Notes: a model not told the origin generated them from the sequence alone. A stretch of DNA of 64,000 nucleotides from Acidimicrobiaceae bacterium (GCA_003151235.1 PLWZ01000071.1:71077-135076), one strand, 5' to 3'. Counted from the first letter of the stretch, positions 7,279-15,912 are shown. Translations and numbers: made by a program.

Positions 7279-9261
7279 GTGCACGCGCCGGCGGGACTGA
7301 CCCGAATTCAGCGTCGCAACAGAGGAATTTCGATCGTTCCTGCTCTCACCCTGGGCCTGCTCATCGGTGGCATGGCGATCGTTGCCGGCCCGGCGACGCC
7401 GGCGGCCGCCGCAGTCGTTCCGGTCGTCTCGCCGAGTTCGATCGCCGCACTGCCGCTCGACGCGCCCGATCCCGACATCGTTCTCTCCAACGGGACCTTC
7501 TACGCGTTCACGACCGGGAGCAACTGGGGCAATCAGATCGGCATCGCGACGACATCCAACACCGACCCCCAAGTGGGCTGGCACGTGCTGAGCGACCTAC
7601 CCTACGGCTCGAGCGCCTTCCCGGCGGACGGTGACAGCTCTCCACCGGCGGCCTGGGAGGTCAACGACACGCCGACCTCGCCCGGGGTCTTCCAGTGGGC
7701 CGGGCAGTGGATCATGTATTACGACGCGGTAGACGCGTCGAACGGGCGGTACTGCATCTCCGTCGCCACCGCGTCGGTGATCTCCGGCCCGTATAGCGAC
7801 ACCTCTTCGGGGCCGTTGGTCTGCCAGCTCGCGCTCGGCGGTTCCATCGACCCGCAGCCCTTCGTCGACCCGGCGACGGGCGTGCCCTACCTCCTCTGGA
7901 AGAGCAACGACGGTTCGTCCAACTCGCCGTCGACCGTGTGGTCCGAGCCGATCGGAGCCGACGGGGTCAGTCTCACCGGGGCGCCGACGGCCATCTTCAC
8001 GATCGAGCCGGCCCGGTACCCGTGGCAGACGGCGACCGACGATCCGTCGATGGCCTTCGCGGGCGGGAGCTACTACCTCTTCTTCTCGGGCGGGAACTAC
8101 CTGTCGGACTATTACCCGACCGGCTACGTGGTCTGCGGCGGCCCGAGTGGGCCGTGTGATCAGGACGAGGCGTCCGACCCGATCCTCAACACCAACGGGG
8201 GGAGTGGCGGCGGGTCGGTGTTCACCGACGCCGCCGGCAACTGGTGGCTCTCGTATCAGACCTGGGCCTCGCCGAGCTGCACCAACTACGGATGCGAAGG
8301 GCAGCGGTTCATGTACGTCGCCCCGATCTCCCTGCCGCCCTTGGGCGGACCTGCCCCAACGCCCGGACTCCCGGTGCAGCGGATCTTCGGCCAGGACGCG
8401 ATCGCGACATCCGTCGCGATCTCGCAGTCCGAGTTCCCGGCCAACCGCTCGGCGAGCGCGGTCGTCCTCGCCCGCTCCGACTACTTCGCCGACGCCCTGG
8501 CCGGGGGCCCGCTCGCGCACTTGGTCGACGGACCGTTGCTCATCACCCCCGGTGCGGGACTCAGCGCCAGTCTCGACGGGAGGGTGGCCGGTGAGATAGG
8601 TCGCGTCCTGTCGCCCGGTGGGACGGTGTACATCCTCGGTGGCGACCTCGCGCTCAGTCCCACCATCGAGACGGTGCTCCACCAGTATGGGTATCTGACC
8701 CAGCGGATTGCAGGTTCGGATCAGTACGGCACCGCGGTGGCCATCGCCGAGGCCATGGGGAATCCGAGAACGATCTTCGAGGCGACCGGGCTGAGCTTTC
8801 AGGACGCCCTCTCGGCGGTCCCTGCCGCGATCGCAACCAGGGGTGCGATCCTGCTCACCGACGGGAACGTGCAAGCCCCCGAAACGGCTGCATACCTGGC
8901 CGCAAACCCGGGCGACACCCGATACGCCATCGGCGGGACGCTGGCCGCCTTCGGGGCCGATCCAACTGCGAATCCCGTGTTCGGCCAGGACCTCTATTCG
9001 ACATCGGCCGCCGTCGCCGCGACCTTCTTTCCCACCGCGACGACCTTCGGTGCGGCCACCGGCCTCGACTTCCCCGATGCCCTCGGGGGCGGGGTGTTCA
9101 TGGGCACCCCCGGGCACGTCGGGCCGATGCTGCTGGTCGCGCCGACCCTGCCGCTCCCCGCGAGCATCTCGGGGTACCTGTTCAGTGACTCCCAGATGAT
9201 CGACGGCTACGTGTTCGGCGGCTCGCTCGCCGTCGGCGACGACGTCGCCGCGGCCCTGTAG
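7279..9261 (+). CDS. secreted GH43-like protein with three cell-wall-binding (CWB2) repeats
   Basis: A 660-residue exported protein from a GTG start. The signal peptide spans about residues 18-45 (LTLGLLIGGMAIVAGPATP then AAAA). Residues about 55-350 look like a five-bladed beta-propeller glycosidase of the GH43 type (DAPDPDIVLSNGTFYAFTT, DDPSMAFAGGSYYLFFSGG). Residues about 360-660 hold three CWB2 (PF04122) repeats with the signatures RIFGQDAIATSVAIS, RIAGSDQYGTAVAIA and VFGQDLYSTSAAVAA. CWB2 repeats attach proteins non-covalently to the cell wall, so the enzyme is probably displayed on the surface to act on arabinan- or xylan-like polysaccharide (inference). Catalytic acids were not assigned. 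Confidence 0.85.
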   Translation: MHAPAGLTRIQRRNRGISIVPALTLGLLIGGMAIVAGPATPAAAAVVPVVSPSSIAALPLDAPDPDIVLSNGTFYAFTTGSNWGNQIGIATTSNTDPQVGWHVLSDLPYGSSAFPADGDSSPPAAWEVNDTPTSPGVFQWAGQWIMYYDAVDASNGRYCISVATASVISGPYSDTSSGPLVCQLALGGSIDPQPFVDPATGVPYLLWKSNDGSSNSPSTVWSEPIGADGVSLTGAPTAIFTIEPARYPWQTATDDPSMAFAGGSYYLFFSGGNYLSDYYPTGYVVCGGPSGPCDQDEASDPILNTNGGSGGGSVFTDAAGNWWLSYQTWASPSCTNYGCEGQRFMYVAPISLPPLGGPAPTPGLPVQRIFGQDAIATSVAISQSEFPANRSASAVVLARSDYFADALAGGPLAHLVDGPLLITPGAGLSASLDGRVAGEIGRVLSPGGTVYILGGDLALSPTIETVLHQYGYLTQRIAGSDQYGTAVAIAEAMGNPRTIFEATGLSFQDALSAVPAAIATRGAILLTDGNVQAPETAAYLAANPGDTRYAIGGTLAAFGADPTANPVFGQDLYSTSAAVAATFFPTATTFGAATGLDFPDALGGGVFMGTPGHVGPMLLVAPTLPLPASISGYLFSDSQMIDGYVFGGSLAVGDDVAAAL

Positions 9262-9278
9262 CACCCGGGATTCGGCTC

Positions 9279-10580
9279 TCAGGAGGCCCGACCATTCCCG
9301 TCTCCGGCGCGCCACGGGTCCGGCGACAGCGACAGTGTGAGGGGCACCTCGAGCTCGGCGTTGCCCAGCGACCGGAGCAGGACGTGGACGCCGAAACGGG
9401 TGCCAGGGAGCTCGGCCTGCACCCGCAGCCTGGTCGACCCCGAGTCGGCATCGGCCTTGATCGCCGTTTCGTCGAGGACGTCGTCGCCCACCCGCATCTC
9501 GAGCGTGCCGACGGTCTCACCGCCTCCGGACCGGTTGCGCCACGACACGTCCATCTCGAACGCGAACGTGCCGGCGGGGAGCGCCATCCACGGTCCGATC
9601 AACACGTCGCCGGCGTTGCCGCGCTCTGCGATGACCGACGTTGTCCCGTCGGGAGCGTGGACCCGGGGGCGATCGCCGAAGACTTGGAGCCGGCTCACCC
9701 TTTCCGCCCAGTGTGCGTCGAACACGTCGTGGATGCGGGCGCGCAGCCCCGCGACATCTGGATCGGCGCAACGACGCCCCTCGGCCCACCAGATGAACGA
9801 GTCCTCGGGGCGCCCGTTCGCGAGGACCATGCGCCGGAGCACGGACCCGGCACCGCCGGCGTCCTGGAGAGGATCGAGTGGCAGTAGTTGGCCGTGCTCG
9901 CGGCACAGCCAGACCCCCTTCAGCGTCGTCAGCTCGAAGCCGGCGAGCTCGAAGAGCCGGCCGACCTCGTCGGGTGCGAACTCGATGGTGTGTTCGGCCA
10001 TGCTCCACGAGAGCTCGGCCGTCACCTCCCGGTTGGGGCTGTCGACGACGAGCCAGCCCCCGTCGTGCAGGATCCGGTTGGTCTCTGTGAAGAACGCCAC
10101 CATCTGTTCGGGCCAGAGGTGCTCGACGTTCTGACCGGAGTACACGAGATCGATGCTCGAGTCGGCGACGTCCCCGACCCCTCCGAGGGCGGCGATGTCC
10201 GCTTCGAGCCACTCGACGTAGTCCGGCAGCTCTTCGGGTCGGGGCATGAAGGCCTCCACCGCGATGTGGCGCTCGACGCTCCCGTAGGTGCCCTCGATCC
10301 AGTCGAAGTACCACGAACCGTTGGCGCCGGGGCTGAGCATGGTGCGGGCCCCTGGCGGCATGTCGGCCAGGGCCAGCGTTCGCGCCTCGTGCAGTGTCGC
10401 GTGCAGCTGGACGAACACCGGCGGGAACGGCTCGTCCCACCAGCCGGCCGGAGCCGGAGGGTGCGACACCCGCCCGACGATCTCCTCGACGTAGGGGCGG
10501 GCGACGCGTTCGACGACGTGTCGGGTGGCCCGTTTGGCCCGACCGAGAGCGCCCCTCACTGCCTTGCTCGGCTCAGCCAT
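9279..10580 (-). CDS. SAM-dependent methyltransferase with C-terminal extension
   Basis: About 433 residues from the ATG at 10580. The central part is a type-11-like class I methyltransferase: EADIAALGGVGDVADSSIDL leads to SGQNVEHLWPEQMVAFFTET and then RILHDGGWLVVDSPNR. The typical glycine-rich motif I is weak (SPGANGSWYFDWIEGTY). After about residue 290 there is a beta-rich domain of about 140 residues (FAFEMDVSWRNRSGGGETVG onward) resembling a carbohydrate-binding or jelly-roll module. Such fusions occur in cell-envelope glycan loci. It overlaps the end of the upstream methyltransferase gene by 8 bases, so the two are translationally coupled. Confidence 0.7.
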   Translation of the reverse strand: MAEPSKAVRGALGRAKRATRHVVERVARPYVEEIVGRVSHPPAPAGWWDEPFPPVFVQLHATLHEARTLALADMPPGARTMLSPGANGSWYFDWIEGTYGSVERHIAVEAFMPRPEELPDYVEWLEADIAALGGVGDVADSSIDLVYSGQNVEHLWPEQMVAFFTETNRILHDGGWLVVDSPNREVTAELSWSMAEHTIEFAPDEVGRLFELAGFELTTLKGVWLCREHGQLLPLDPLQDAGGAGSVLRRMVLANGRPEDSFIWWAEGRRCADPDVAGLRARIHDVFDAHWAERVSRLQVFGDRPRVHAPDGTTSVIAERGNAGDVLIGPWMALPAGTFAFEMDVSWRNRSGGGETVGTLEMRVGDDVLDETAIKADADSGSTRLRVQAELPGTRFGVHVLLRSLGNAELEVPLTLSLSPDPWRAGDGNGRAS

Positions 10581-11229
10581 TGGCGAGCTCGCCCCACCCG
10601 ACGAACTCGAACAGCTTGACGTCCCGTTCGAACGGCGGCGGTTCGGAAGCCAGTCGGTTGGTGCCGACGGTCGCGTGGGCGTTCTCCACCGGCTCGAACG
10701 CCACCTCCTCGAATCCGACGTCGGCCAGCCTGGCCCGGATGCGGGGCGTGGCGTCGGGAGCCATGCGGTGGCGGGTCCAGATGAGCGTCGCGCCCGGCGC
10801 GCAGAACGTCGGGAGGTACCCGATCGTCCGGTCGATGTCGGCATCGGTGATGTTGCCGAACACACCGCAGGCGAGAACGAGATCGGCGGGCACGGCGCCC
10901 TCGTAGGCGGTCGTCACCGACGCGTCCGCCGTCACGACCTCCACCCTGTCGAGGCCGGCGTCGGCGGCCAGCCGCCGGGCCTCGGCCGCGTTGTCCGGGT
11001 CGAGCTCGACCAATCGCGACGTCACGTCGCGGCGGCGCGGATGGTTGGCGAGCACGCCGATGAGGTCCCGGCCCTGGCCGGCGCAGATGCTGATCGCTCG
11101 GATGGGCCCGGGAGCGGCTCGATCCAGGTGCCCTTGAATCTGGGCACGGACCAGCTCGAGGCGCCGGCTCAACGTCGAACCGGCTTCGTCGTACTGGTCG
11201 TGCCAGTCGAGCCAGTGTCGGTCGGTCAC
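10573..11229 (-). CDS. class I SAM-dependent methyltransferase
   Basis: A 218-residue protein from the GTG at 11229. Motif I is ISICAGQGRDLIGVLANHP, the acidic ribose-binding residue is in RLVELDPDNAAEAR, and motif IV is VPADLVLACGVFGNI. This small methyltransferase type is common in actinobacteria and of unknown substrate. The in-frame region upstream to 11556 has no family similarity and is left out. It is the first gene of a two-methyltransferase unit transcribed leftward. Confidence 0.85.
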   Translation of the reverse strand: MTDRHWLDWHDQYDEAGSTLSRRLELVRAQIQGHLDRAAPGPIRAISICAGQGRDLIGVLANHPRRRDVTSRLVELDPDNAAEARRLAADAGLDRVEVVTADASVTTAYEGAVPADLVLACGVFGNITDADIDRTIGYLPTFCAPGATLIWTRHRMAPDATPRIRARLADVGFEEVAFEPVENAHATVGTNRLASEPPPFERDVKLFEFVGWGELANG

Positions 11230-11389
11230 CCGACCGACCCTACGGCCGGCCGGGGGTCGGCGACCAGGGGAAAGCCCGTGATGCCGGGGGGGCGATGCAG
11301 CCCGCGCGATCATCGGGGCCGATGTCCCACCTCCCCGCAGCCGCGATCCCGCTCGGTCCGAGCCATCGCGACCGGGCTGGGGCGCGCCG

Positions 11390-11710
11390 GTGACGACCCG
11401 CCGCAACCGCGTTCCGGGCCCGACGGACGCGGGGGCCAAGTTGCATCGCGTGACGGAGTGGGCCGGGGTGTCCAAGGGGGAGACCGTCGAGGTGGCAGAG
11501 ACCGGGATGCGCTCGGCCAAATGGGAGTTCGTCGCCCATGTCCGAAACGTGGCCACGGGCGACGAGTGGATCGAGGTCGTGGGCGGGAAGGGCGGGGACA
11601 GAGTGCTCAGATCGTTCCGCCCCGAGCGCGTGTTCGCTCCGGGGAAAAAGGGCCGAAGAGCCGGTCCCCGATCCTCCCTCGCCGAGGAACCGCGGCTCCC
11701 GTTGGGTTAG
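11390..11710 (+). CDS. small conserved protein of unknown function
   Basis: A 106-residue basic protein from a GTG start. It begins MTTRRNRVPGPTDAG, has a beta-rich middle (GETVEVAETGMRSAKWEFVA then WIEVVGGKGGDRVLRSFRPE) and a lysine/arginine-rich tail. The pattern resembles short actinobacterial proteins with an SH3-like domain ending in SVRPERV-type sequence. No function is known. It is divergent from the methyltransferase pair. The coding call rests on codon bias and this weak resemblance. Confidence 0.6.
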   Translation: MTTRRNRVPGPTDAGAKLHRVTEWAGVSKGETVEVAETGMRSAKWEFVAHVRNVATGDEWIEVVGGKGGDRVLRSFRPERVFAPGKKGRRAGPRSSLAEEPRLPLG

Positions 11711-11736
11711 GCCCGAATTGTCGACCCCTCGAGGCG

Positions 11737-12271
11737 TCAACCGTCCGTGTAGGTGAACAGCATCATCTGGGTCGCCGAGGCCACGAGGTTGCGATCCTCG
11801 TCCCAGACCCTGCACTCCGCGGACGCCCAGCCGTCACCGCTCCAGTGGGTCCGATCGTGCGCGAGCAACCACTCCGTGCGGGCCGGCACGAACAGGTGCA
11901 CGGTCAGGTCCGCGCACGTCGACGAAGCTCGGCCCCCGACGCGACGAGCCGAACACGGCCAGTGTCGTCGCACCGACGGCCGCGCCGCGGTTGCGCACCT
12001 CGGTCACCACCTGGGTGGCCGATCGTCCGCGGCGCAGGATCCGCACGTCGATGTCGAGTTCGCCGGCGCCGACCTGCCCGGCAAACACGGTCGTGCAGGT
12101 GCGCAACGGCTGGGTCGGGTCGTCGATCTCGAGGGAAGCCGCGCGCAGACCGAACGACGCCAGCACCCCGCCCTGCGGCAGCACGACCAAATCCCAGCTG
12201 TTGTCGAGCTCGGTCTCGTAACGGCCGACGCCCACCTGCGTCACCTTCACGTCGTCCTGGAAGGTCCCCAC
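11737..12271 (-). pseudogene. acyl-CoA thioesterase-like gene, frameshifted and shortened
   Basis: The first part, from the GTG at 12271, encodes a hotdog-fold thioesterase N-terminal domain (ELDNSWDLVVLPQGGVLASF, RTCTTVFAGQVGAGELDIDV, TLAVFGSSRRGPSF). Near 11,920 the frame shifts by one base, and the C-terminal half continues in another frame (DLTVHLFVPARTEWLLAHDR, WASAECRVWDEDRNLVASAT, QMMLF). In intact double-hotdog relatives these two segments are separated by roughly 80-100 residues, so a deletion accompanies the frameshift. The product is unlikely to be functional unless the assembly is wrong here. Confidence 0.8.
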
Positions 12272-12305
12272 GCGCTCCGAGGTTGTTCGTTTCGAGGTGG
12301 AGGGG

Positions 12306-12906
12306 TCAAGCCGGCCTGGTGGCGGCCACCGTTGCGATCTGGACCAGGCCGCTCGGAGGCCGGGCAGGCCGGCCGTCGCACGTCCCACGAACTCGGCATC
12401 GAGCGACGGGTCGCCGCGTTCGAGCCAGGTGAGCGTCGCCTCGACGATTCAGGCGAACAGGGACTCGCCCATCCAACGGTCGACGATCGCGTCGCCGCTA
12501 GGAACGGGATGAAATGGCGGACCACCTCGAGCGAGATGGACCGCAGTTCGCTCGCACACTCGGCGAACTGGGGTTCGCGGGCGGCGTGGCGCCAGAGCGG
12601 CGTGAACCCGGCCGGTTCCTCGCGCGCAACCGTGAGCAGGGTCCGGGCACCGAGGCCCCGGGCGGACCCGGGGGCCAGCCCCGACTGAAGCTCCTGGCCC
12701 ATTCGGTCGAAGGACCTCCTGGAGGACGGCCCGGTACAGCTCTTCTTCGGTCTCGAAGTGGCGATAGAGGATGAGGCGGGTGACGCGGCACGCGGCGGCG
12801 ACGTCCTCCATCGATGTGTGCCGAAGCCCGATCGGGCGAACGCCTCTGCGGCACCCTGGACGATCGACGATCGACGATCGACGCACGGCGCTCGGCGCTC
12901 GGCGCG
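12306..12906 (-). pseudogene. TetR family regulator broken by several frameshifts
   Basis: A TetR gene can be pieced together only by switching frames at least four times. The pieces are IVQGAAEAFARSGFG, then TSMEDVAAACRVTRLILYRH with FETEEELYRAVLQEV, then a middle helix segment in a second frame (EEPAGFTPLWRHAAREPQF, ISLEVVRHFIPFLAA), then DAIVDRWMGESLFA, and a C-terminal end VQIATVAATRP before the stop at 12306. The 5' end contains two 7-bp tandem repeat tracts. It lies between the broken thioesterase and a divergent operator-like site, so it once probably regulated one or both neighbours. Confidence 0.8.
12861..12906. repeat. two adjacent 7-bp tandem repeat tracts
   Basis: CGATCGA is repeated three times at 12861-12881, and CGGCGCT is repeated twice plus a near copy at 12886-12906. 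Both have a 7-bp period, which is not a multiple of three, so gain or loss of a unit shifts the reading frame of the overlapping TetR gene. Confidence 0.85.
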
Positions 12907-12931
12907 GGGGGGACAGGTATACGGTTGAATA

Positions 12932-12947
12932 TCTACTTCTCTGTAGA
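12932..12947. promoter_or_regulatory. inverted repeat, probable TetR operator
   Basis: TCTAC and GTAGA flank a six-base spacer (12932-12947) in the divergent region between the broken TetR gene and the gene starting at 12966. Position and symmetry are typical of a local TetR-type operator; binding is inferred. Confidence 0.5.
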
Positions 12948-12965
12948 CAGGCAGTGGAGGTAGCC

Positions 12966-14006
12966 ATGGCCGTCACCGCCCAACTCGAATTCACCGAGAC
13001 CGAGCTTCTCGCCAACGCGGACGTCACCGAGCCGCTCATCGCGGGGGGCGTCCGTTGCCACGGTGGCTTCGCCGAAGACGGCACCTACGTGTCGCCCCGC
13101 ACCAAGTTCCGCGTTCCGGCGATCGAGGCGTGGCGTGCCCATCACGCCGACGTGTTCGCCAAGCCGGTGATCGACGCGCCCATGGAGCTGTGGGGCGATC
13201 ACTACCCGAATGTCGCTCAGGCCCGCTTCCTCATCACCGCCGGTGTGCCCGAACCGCTGATCGCGACCCTGACCCGGATCGGCACGGTCGAGGGCTACGG
13301 GGCCAACATCCGGAACCTCAAGCCGTCGAACCTGCAGCGGTTCTTCGACGAGGACATCACGGGTACCGCCATCGACCACCTGGGTGGTGGTCTCTTTGAG
13401 GCTCACGGTCGCGACGAGGCCGGCTGGGAAGAGGAGGCCGGCCACAAGGACATGTGGTTCGCGGCCCGCGACATCGCATTTGAGACGCAGGCCGCCGATC
13501 TCGACGTCGAGGGGATGTTGGCGCGGATGGGTTTCGGTCAGCGGGGAGCCGACGGATCCGAGGTCGCGAGGCTGCTGCCGGACGACATCGACATACAGCT
13601 CGAGTTCATGACCGGCCTCATGATCCGGGTCATGTTCATCGAGGTCTCCGCGTTCCACACCTTCAGGTGGGCCGAGGCGTGGCTGTCCGACACCGACCTC
13701 GTCGCAGGCGACGGGGCGGCCGGTGCGCTCGTGTCGCACATCCGGGCCGACGAGACGCCCCACGTCGCCTATCTGGCCACGACGCTGACCGAGTTGCGTG
13801 ACCGAACCTGGGTCGGCGAGGGCGGCAAGCGCCACGCCGGTTCCGAGATGATCGACCGGCTGTGGGAACCGCTGCTCGACCAGAGCCTCGGGAGCGGCCG
13901 CGAGGCCACCCGCAAGGCGACCCTTGGCGAGGTGGAACGCTGGTGCCTCCAGCGCGAGCGTGGTGAGGACCTGTTCGCCGAGTTCAACTCGCTCTCCACG
14001 ATCTGA
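12966..14006 (+). CDS. uncharacterised protein with diiron-like ExxH motifs
   Basis: A 346-residue protein; the ATG is preceded by GGAGG. It is not recognised as a named family. Three candidate metal-binding motifs are visible in order: E-x2-H in EEEAGHKDMWFAARD near residue 155, E-x4-H in FIEVSAFHTFRWAEAW near residue 224, and E-x2-H in DETPHVAYLATTL near residue 262. All lie in predicted helices, which resembles a ferritin-like or diiron-oxygenase four-helix bundle. The gene is divergent from the decayed TetR/thioesterase genes and has a probable operator in its promoter. A role in oxidising a lipid-like or acyl substrate would fit the thioesterase neighbour, but this is speculation. Confidence 0.6.
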   Translation: MAVTAQLEFTETELLANADVTEPLIAGGVRCHGGFAEDGTYVSPRTKFRVPAIEAWRAHHADVFAKPVIDAPMELWGDHYPNVAQARFLITAGVPEPLIATLTRIGTVEGYGANIRNLKPSNLQRFFDEDITGTAIDHLGGGLFEAHGRDEAGWEEEAGHKDMWFAARDIAFETQAADLDVEGMLARMGFGQRGADGSEVARLLPDDIDIQLEFMTGLMIRVMFIEVSAFHTFRWAEAWLSDTDLVAGDGAAGALVSHIRADETPHVAYLATTLTELRDRTWVGEGGKRHAGSEMIDRLWEPLLDQSLGSGREATRKATLGEVERWCLQRERGEDLFAEFNSLSTI

Positions 14007-14042
14007 ACCGGGGGCACGAAGAAGGCGCAGTAATTTCGGGCC

Positions 14043-15110
14043 GTGCCGGCCCAGCCACTCGCAGGGATGATCGATCACTCTCGAGGGCGCAACCGGCTTG
14101 CCGGCGCGCCCATCCGACACGCCGCTCTCGTTGCGTCGGCACTCGCGATCGTCTGCTCGGTGGCCATCGGGGTCGGGCCGGCTGCGGCCGGGTCGCCGGG
14201 GAACGCTCAGCCGGCCGTCGTCTTGGCTAGCGCAGCCAAGCAGGGTTGCGGTGTCGCCGTGCCGTCGGGGTCAACGACGTTGTCCCTCCACATCGGCGGA
14301 CACACACGGACGGTCATCGTGCACATCCCGACCGTCTACACCGGGAAGACCACGGTGCCGCTCGTGTTGAACATGCACGGCAGCGGTGGCACCGCAGCCC
14401 AGCAGGAGTTGTTCTCGGGCATGGATGCGGAGGCCGACGCAGCCGGGTTCATCGTGGCCTACCCGCAGGGGCTCATCCGAAGTGGCCGAGGGTTCGACTG
14501 GAACGTCCCGGGCGTTCCCCTCCTCGGTGGGGCGTACCCGCCCAAGAACGCCGCGAACGACATGCAGTTCCTGTCGTTGCTGGTCGGTGTTCTCCAAGAT
14601 CGTTACTGCGTCAACCCGAGCCGGGTGTACGCGACCGGTTTCTCGGGCGGCGCGCGCATCACCAGCCAGTTGGCCTGCGAATACTCGAACATCTTCGCAG
14701 CCGTCGCACCGGTGAGCGGCCTGCGCCGCCCAACCCCGTGCCCGACGATTCGCTCGGTCCCGATCGTCGCGTTCCACGGGACCGGTGACCCGGTCGACCC
14801 CTACAACGGCCATGGCCAGGCCTACTGGACCTACTCGGTCCCACAGGCCGAGCGGTACTGGGCCAGCCAGGACGAGTGTTCGACCCACGCGGCCATGTCG
14901 ACTCCGGACCCCGGCGTCACCTTGACCACGTACTCGCACTGTGGCGGGGGAGCTGTCGTCGAGCTGTACTCGATCACGGGCGAGGGCCACGAGTGGCCGG
15001 ACGGCCCCCACCTCAAGAAGGCCATCACCAGAGCGCTCGGTCCGCAATCGACCGCGGTCAACGCCGATGCGGTCATGTGGGCGTTCTTCATGGCGCACAA
15101 GCTGCCGTGA
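14043..15110 (+). CDS. secreted PHB depolymerase/feruloyl esterase-like hydrolase (LpqC-like)
   Basis: Up to 355 residues, with a signal sequence around residues 26-50 (AALVASALAIVCSVAIGVG). The alpha/beta hydrolase part has an oxyanion region LVLNMHGSGGTAAQQ, the nucleophile elbow YATGFSGGARITSQ, the acid in FHGTGDPVDPYNG and the catalytic His in ITGEGHEWPDGPH. This is the esterase/PHB depolymerase (LpqC) family, usually acting on polyhydroxyalkanoates, feruloyl or acetyl esters outside the cell. Paired cysteines suggest disulfides. An in-frame ATG at 14067 is an alternative start. Its stop overlaps the start of the next gene. Confidence 0.85.
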   Translation: MPAQPLAGMIDHSRGRNRLAGAPIRHAALVASALAIVCSVAIGVGPAAAGSPGNAQPAVVLASAAKQGCGVAVPSGSTTLSLHIGGHTRTVIVHIPTVYTGKTTVPLVLNMHGSGGTAAQQELFSGMDAEADAAGFIVAYPQGLIRSGRGFDWNVPGVPLLGGAYPPKNAANDMQFLSLLVGVLQDRYCVNPSRVYATGFSGGARITSQLACEYSNIFAAVAPVSGLRRPTPCPTIRSVPIVAFHGTGDPVDPYNGHGQAYWTYSVPQAERYWASQDECSTHAAMSTPDPGVTLTTYSHCGGGAVVELYSITGEGHEWPDGPHLKKAITRALGPQSTAVNADAVMWAFFMAHKLP

Positions 15111-15892
15111 TCCGCCGGACCTGCGGGATCACGGTTGACCGAGTGGCCCGCCGGTATCTCCTGGCCGAGCCCGACGGTCCGCCGAACGGGGTCGTCGTCA
15201 GCCTCCACGGCAGCCGGTCGAGCGCGGAGGGCCAGGTGCGGCTCAGCCGCCTCGACCGGTTGGCCGACCGTGTCGGCGCCGCGGTGGCGTTCCCCCAAGC
15301 GATCTCGCCGATCGGTAGCGGCTACGAGTGGGACCTCGACGGTGACCTGCCGTTCCTCGCCGCCGTCGTCGAGGAGCTGCGGGTGCGCTGCTCGCCGCCG
15401 CCCGGCCGGGTCGCGATGACCGGGATGTCGGGTGGCGCCCGGATGTCGTGCCGGTTCGCCGACACGCACGCGGAATCGGTGTCGATGGTCGGGGCGGTGG
15501 GCGGGCTGCGGGCACCGGGCCGACGACCGTCGCGCCCGGTCCCGATCCTTGCCTTCCACGGCACGGCCGATCGGATCAACCCGTACAACGGGGGCGGGAA
15601 CCCCCGGTGGGTGGAGAGCGTCCCCGACGCCGCCCGCGCGTGGGCCGAGGCGAACGGCCAGGCGGCCGAGCCGACCACCACCGCCGTCACGCCGAGGCTC
15701 ACCCGGACCACCTACGGGACCAACGGCGGCACCGGTGAGGTCACGCTCTGGACATCCGCGGCTGCGGGGCACACCTGGCCCGGTGCCCACCTCGGGCTCT
15801 TCCTCCGGATGTTCCTCGGTCGCACGACGACCGAGATCGACGCGAGCGACGAGGTGTGGTCGTTCGCGCAACGCCACGCCAACGACCCCTGA
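15107..15892 (+). CDS. PHB depolymerase-like esterase, cytosolic paralogue
   Basis: A 261-residue paralogue of the gene before it, joined by a GTGA overlap (start GTG 15107, upstream stop 15108-15110). It lacks a signal peptide. The same landmarks are present: VVVSLHGSRSSAEGQ, the nucleophile elbow AMTGMSGGARMSCRF, AFHGTADRINPYNGG and AAAGHTWPGAH. The pair therefore offers a secreted and an internal version of the same hydrolase, perhaps working on a polymer and on its imported fragments (inference). A translated region upstream of 15107 in this frame lies over the first gene and is not real. Confidence 0.85.
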   Translation: MIRRTCGITVDRVARRYLLAEPDGPPNGVVVSLHGSRSSAEGQVRLSRLDRLADRVGAAVAFPQAISPIGSGYEWDLDGDLPFLAAVVEELRVRCSPPPGRVAMTGMSGGARMSCRFADTHAESVSMVGAVGGLRAPGRRPSRPVPILAFHGTADRINPYNGGGNPRWVESVPDAARAWAEANGQAAEPTTTAVTPRLTRTTYGTNGGTGEVTLWTSAAAGHTWPGAHLGLFLRMFLGRTTTEIDASDEVWSFAQRHANDP

Positions 15893-15912
15893 CACCTGGT
15901 TCGGAGCGAGAG

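Noticed and set aside
10525..12432. A 635-codon plus-strand reading frame across the methyltransferase and thioesterase region
   Set aside because: Low-complexity Arg/Gly/Pro-rich translation opposite real genes; a shadow of their codon bias.
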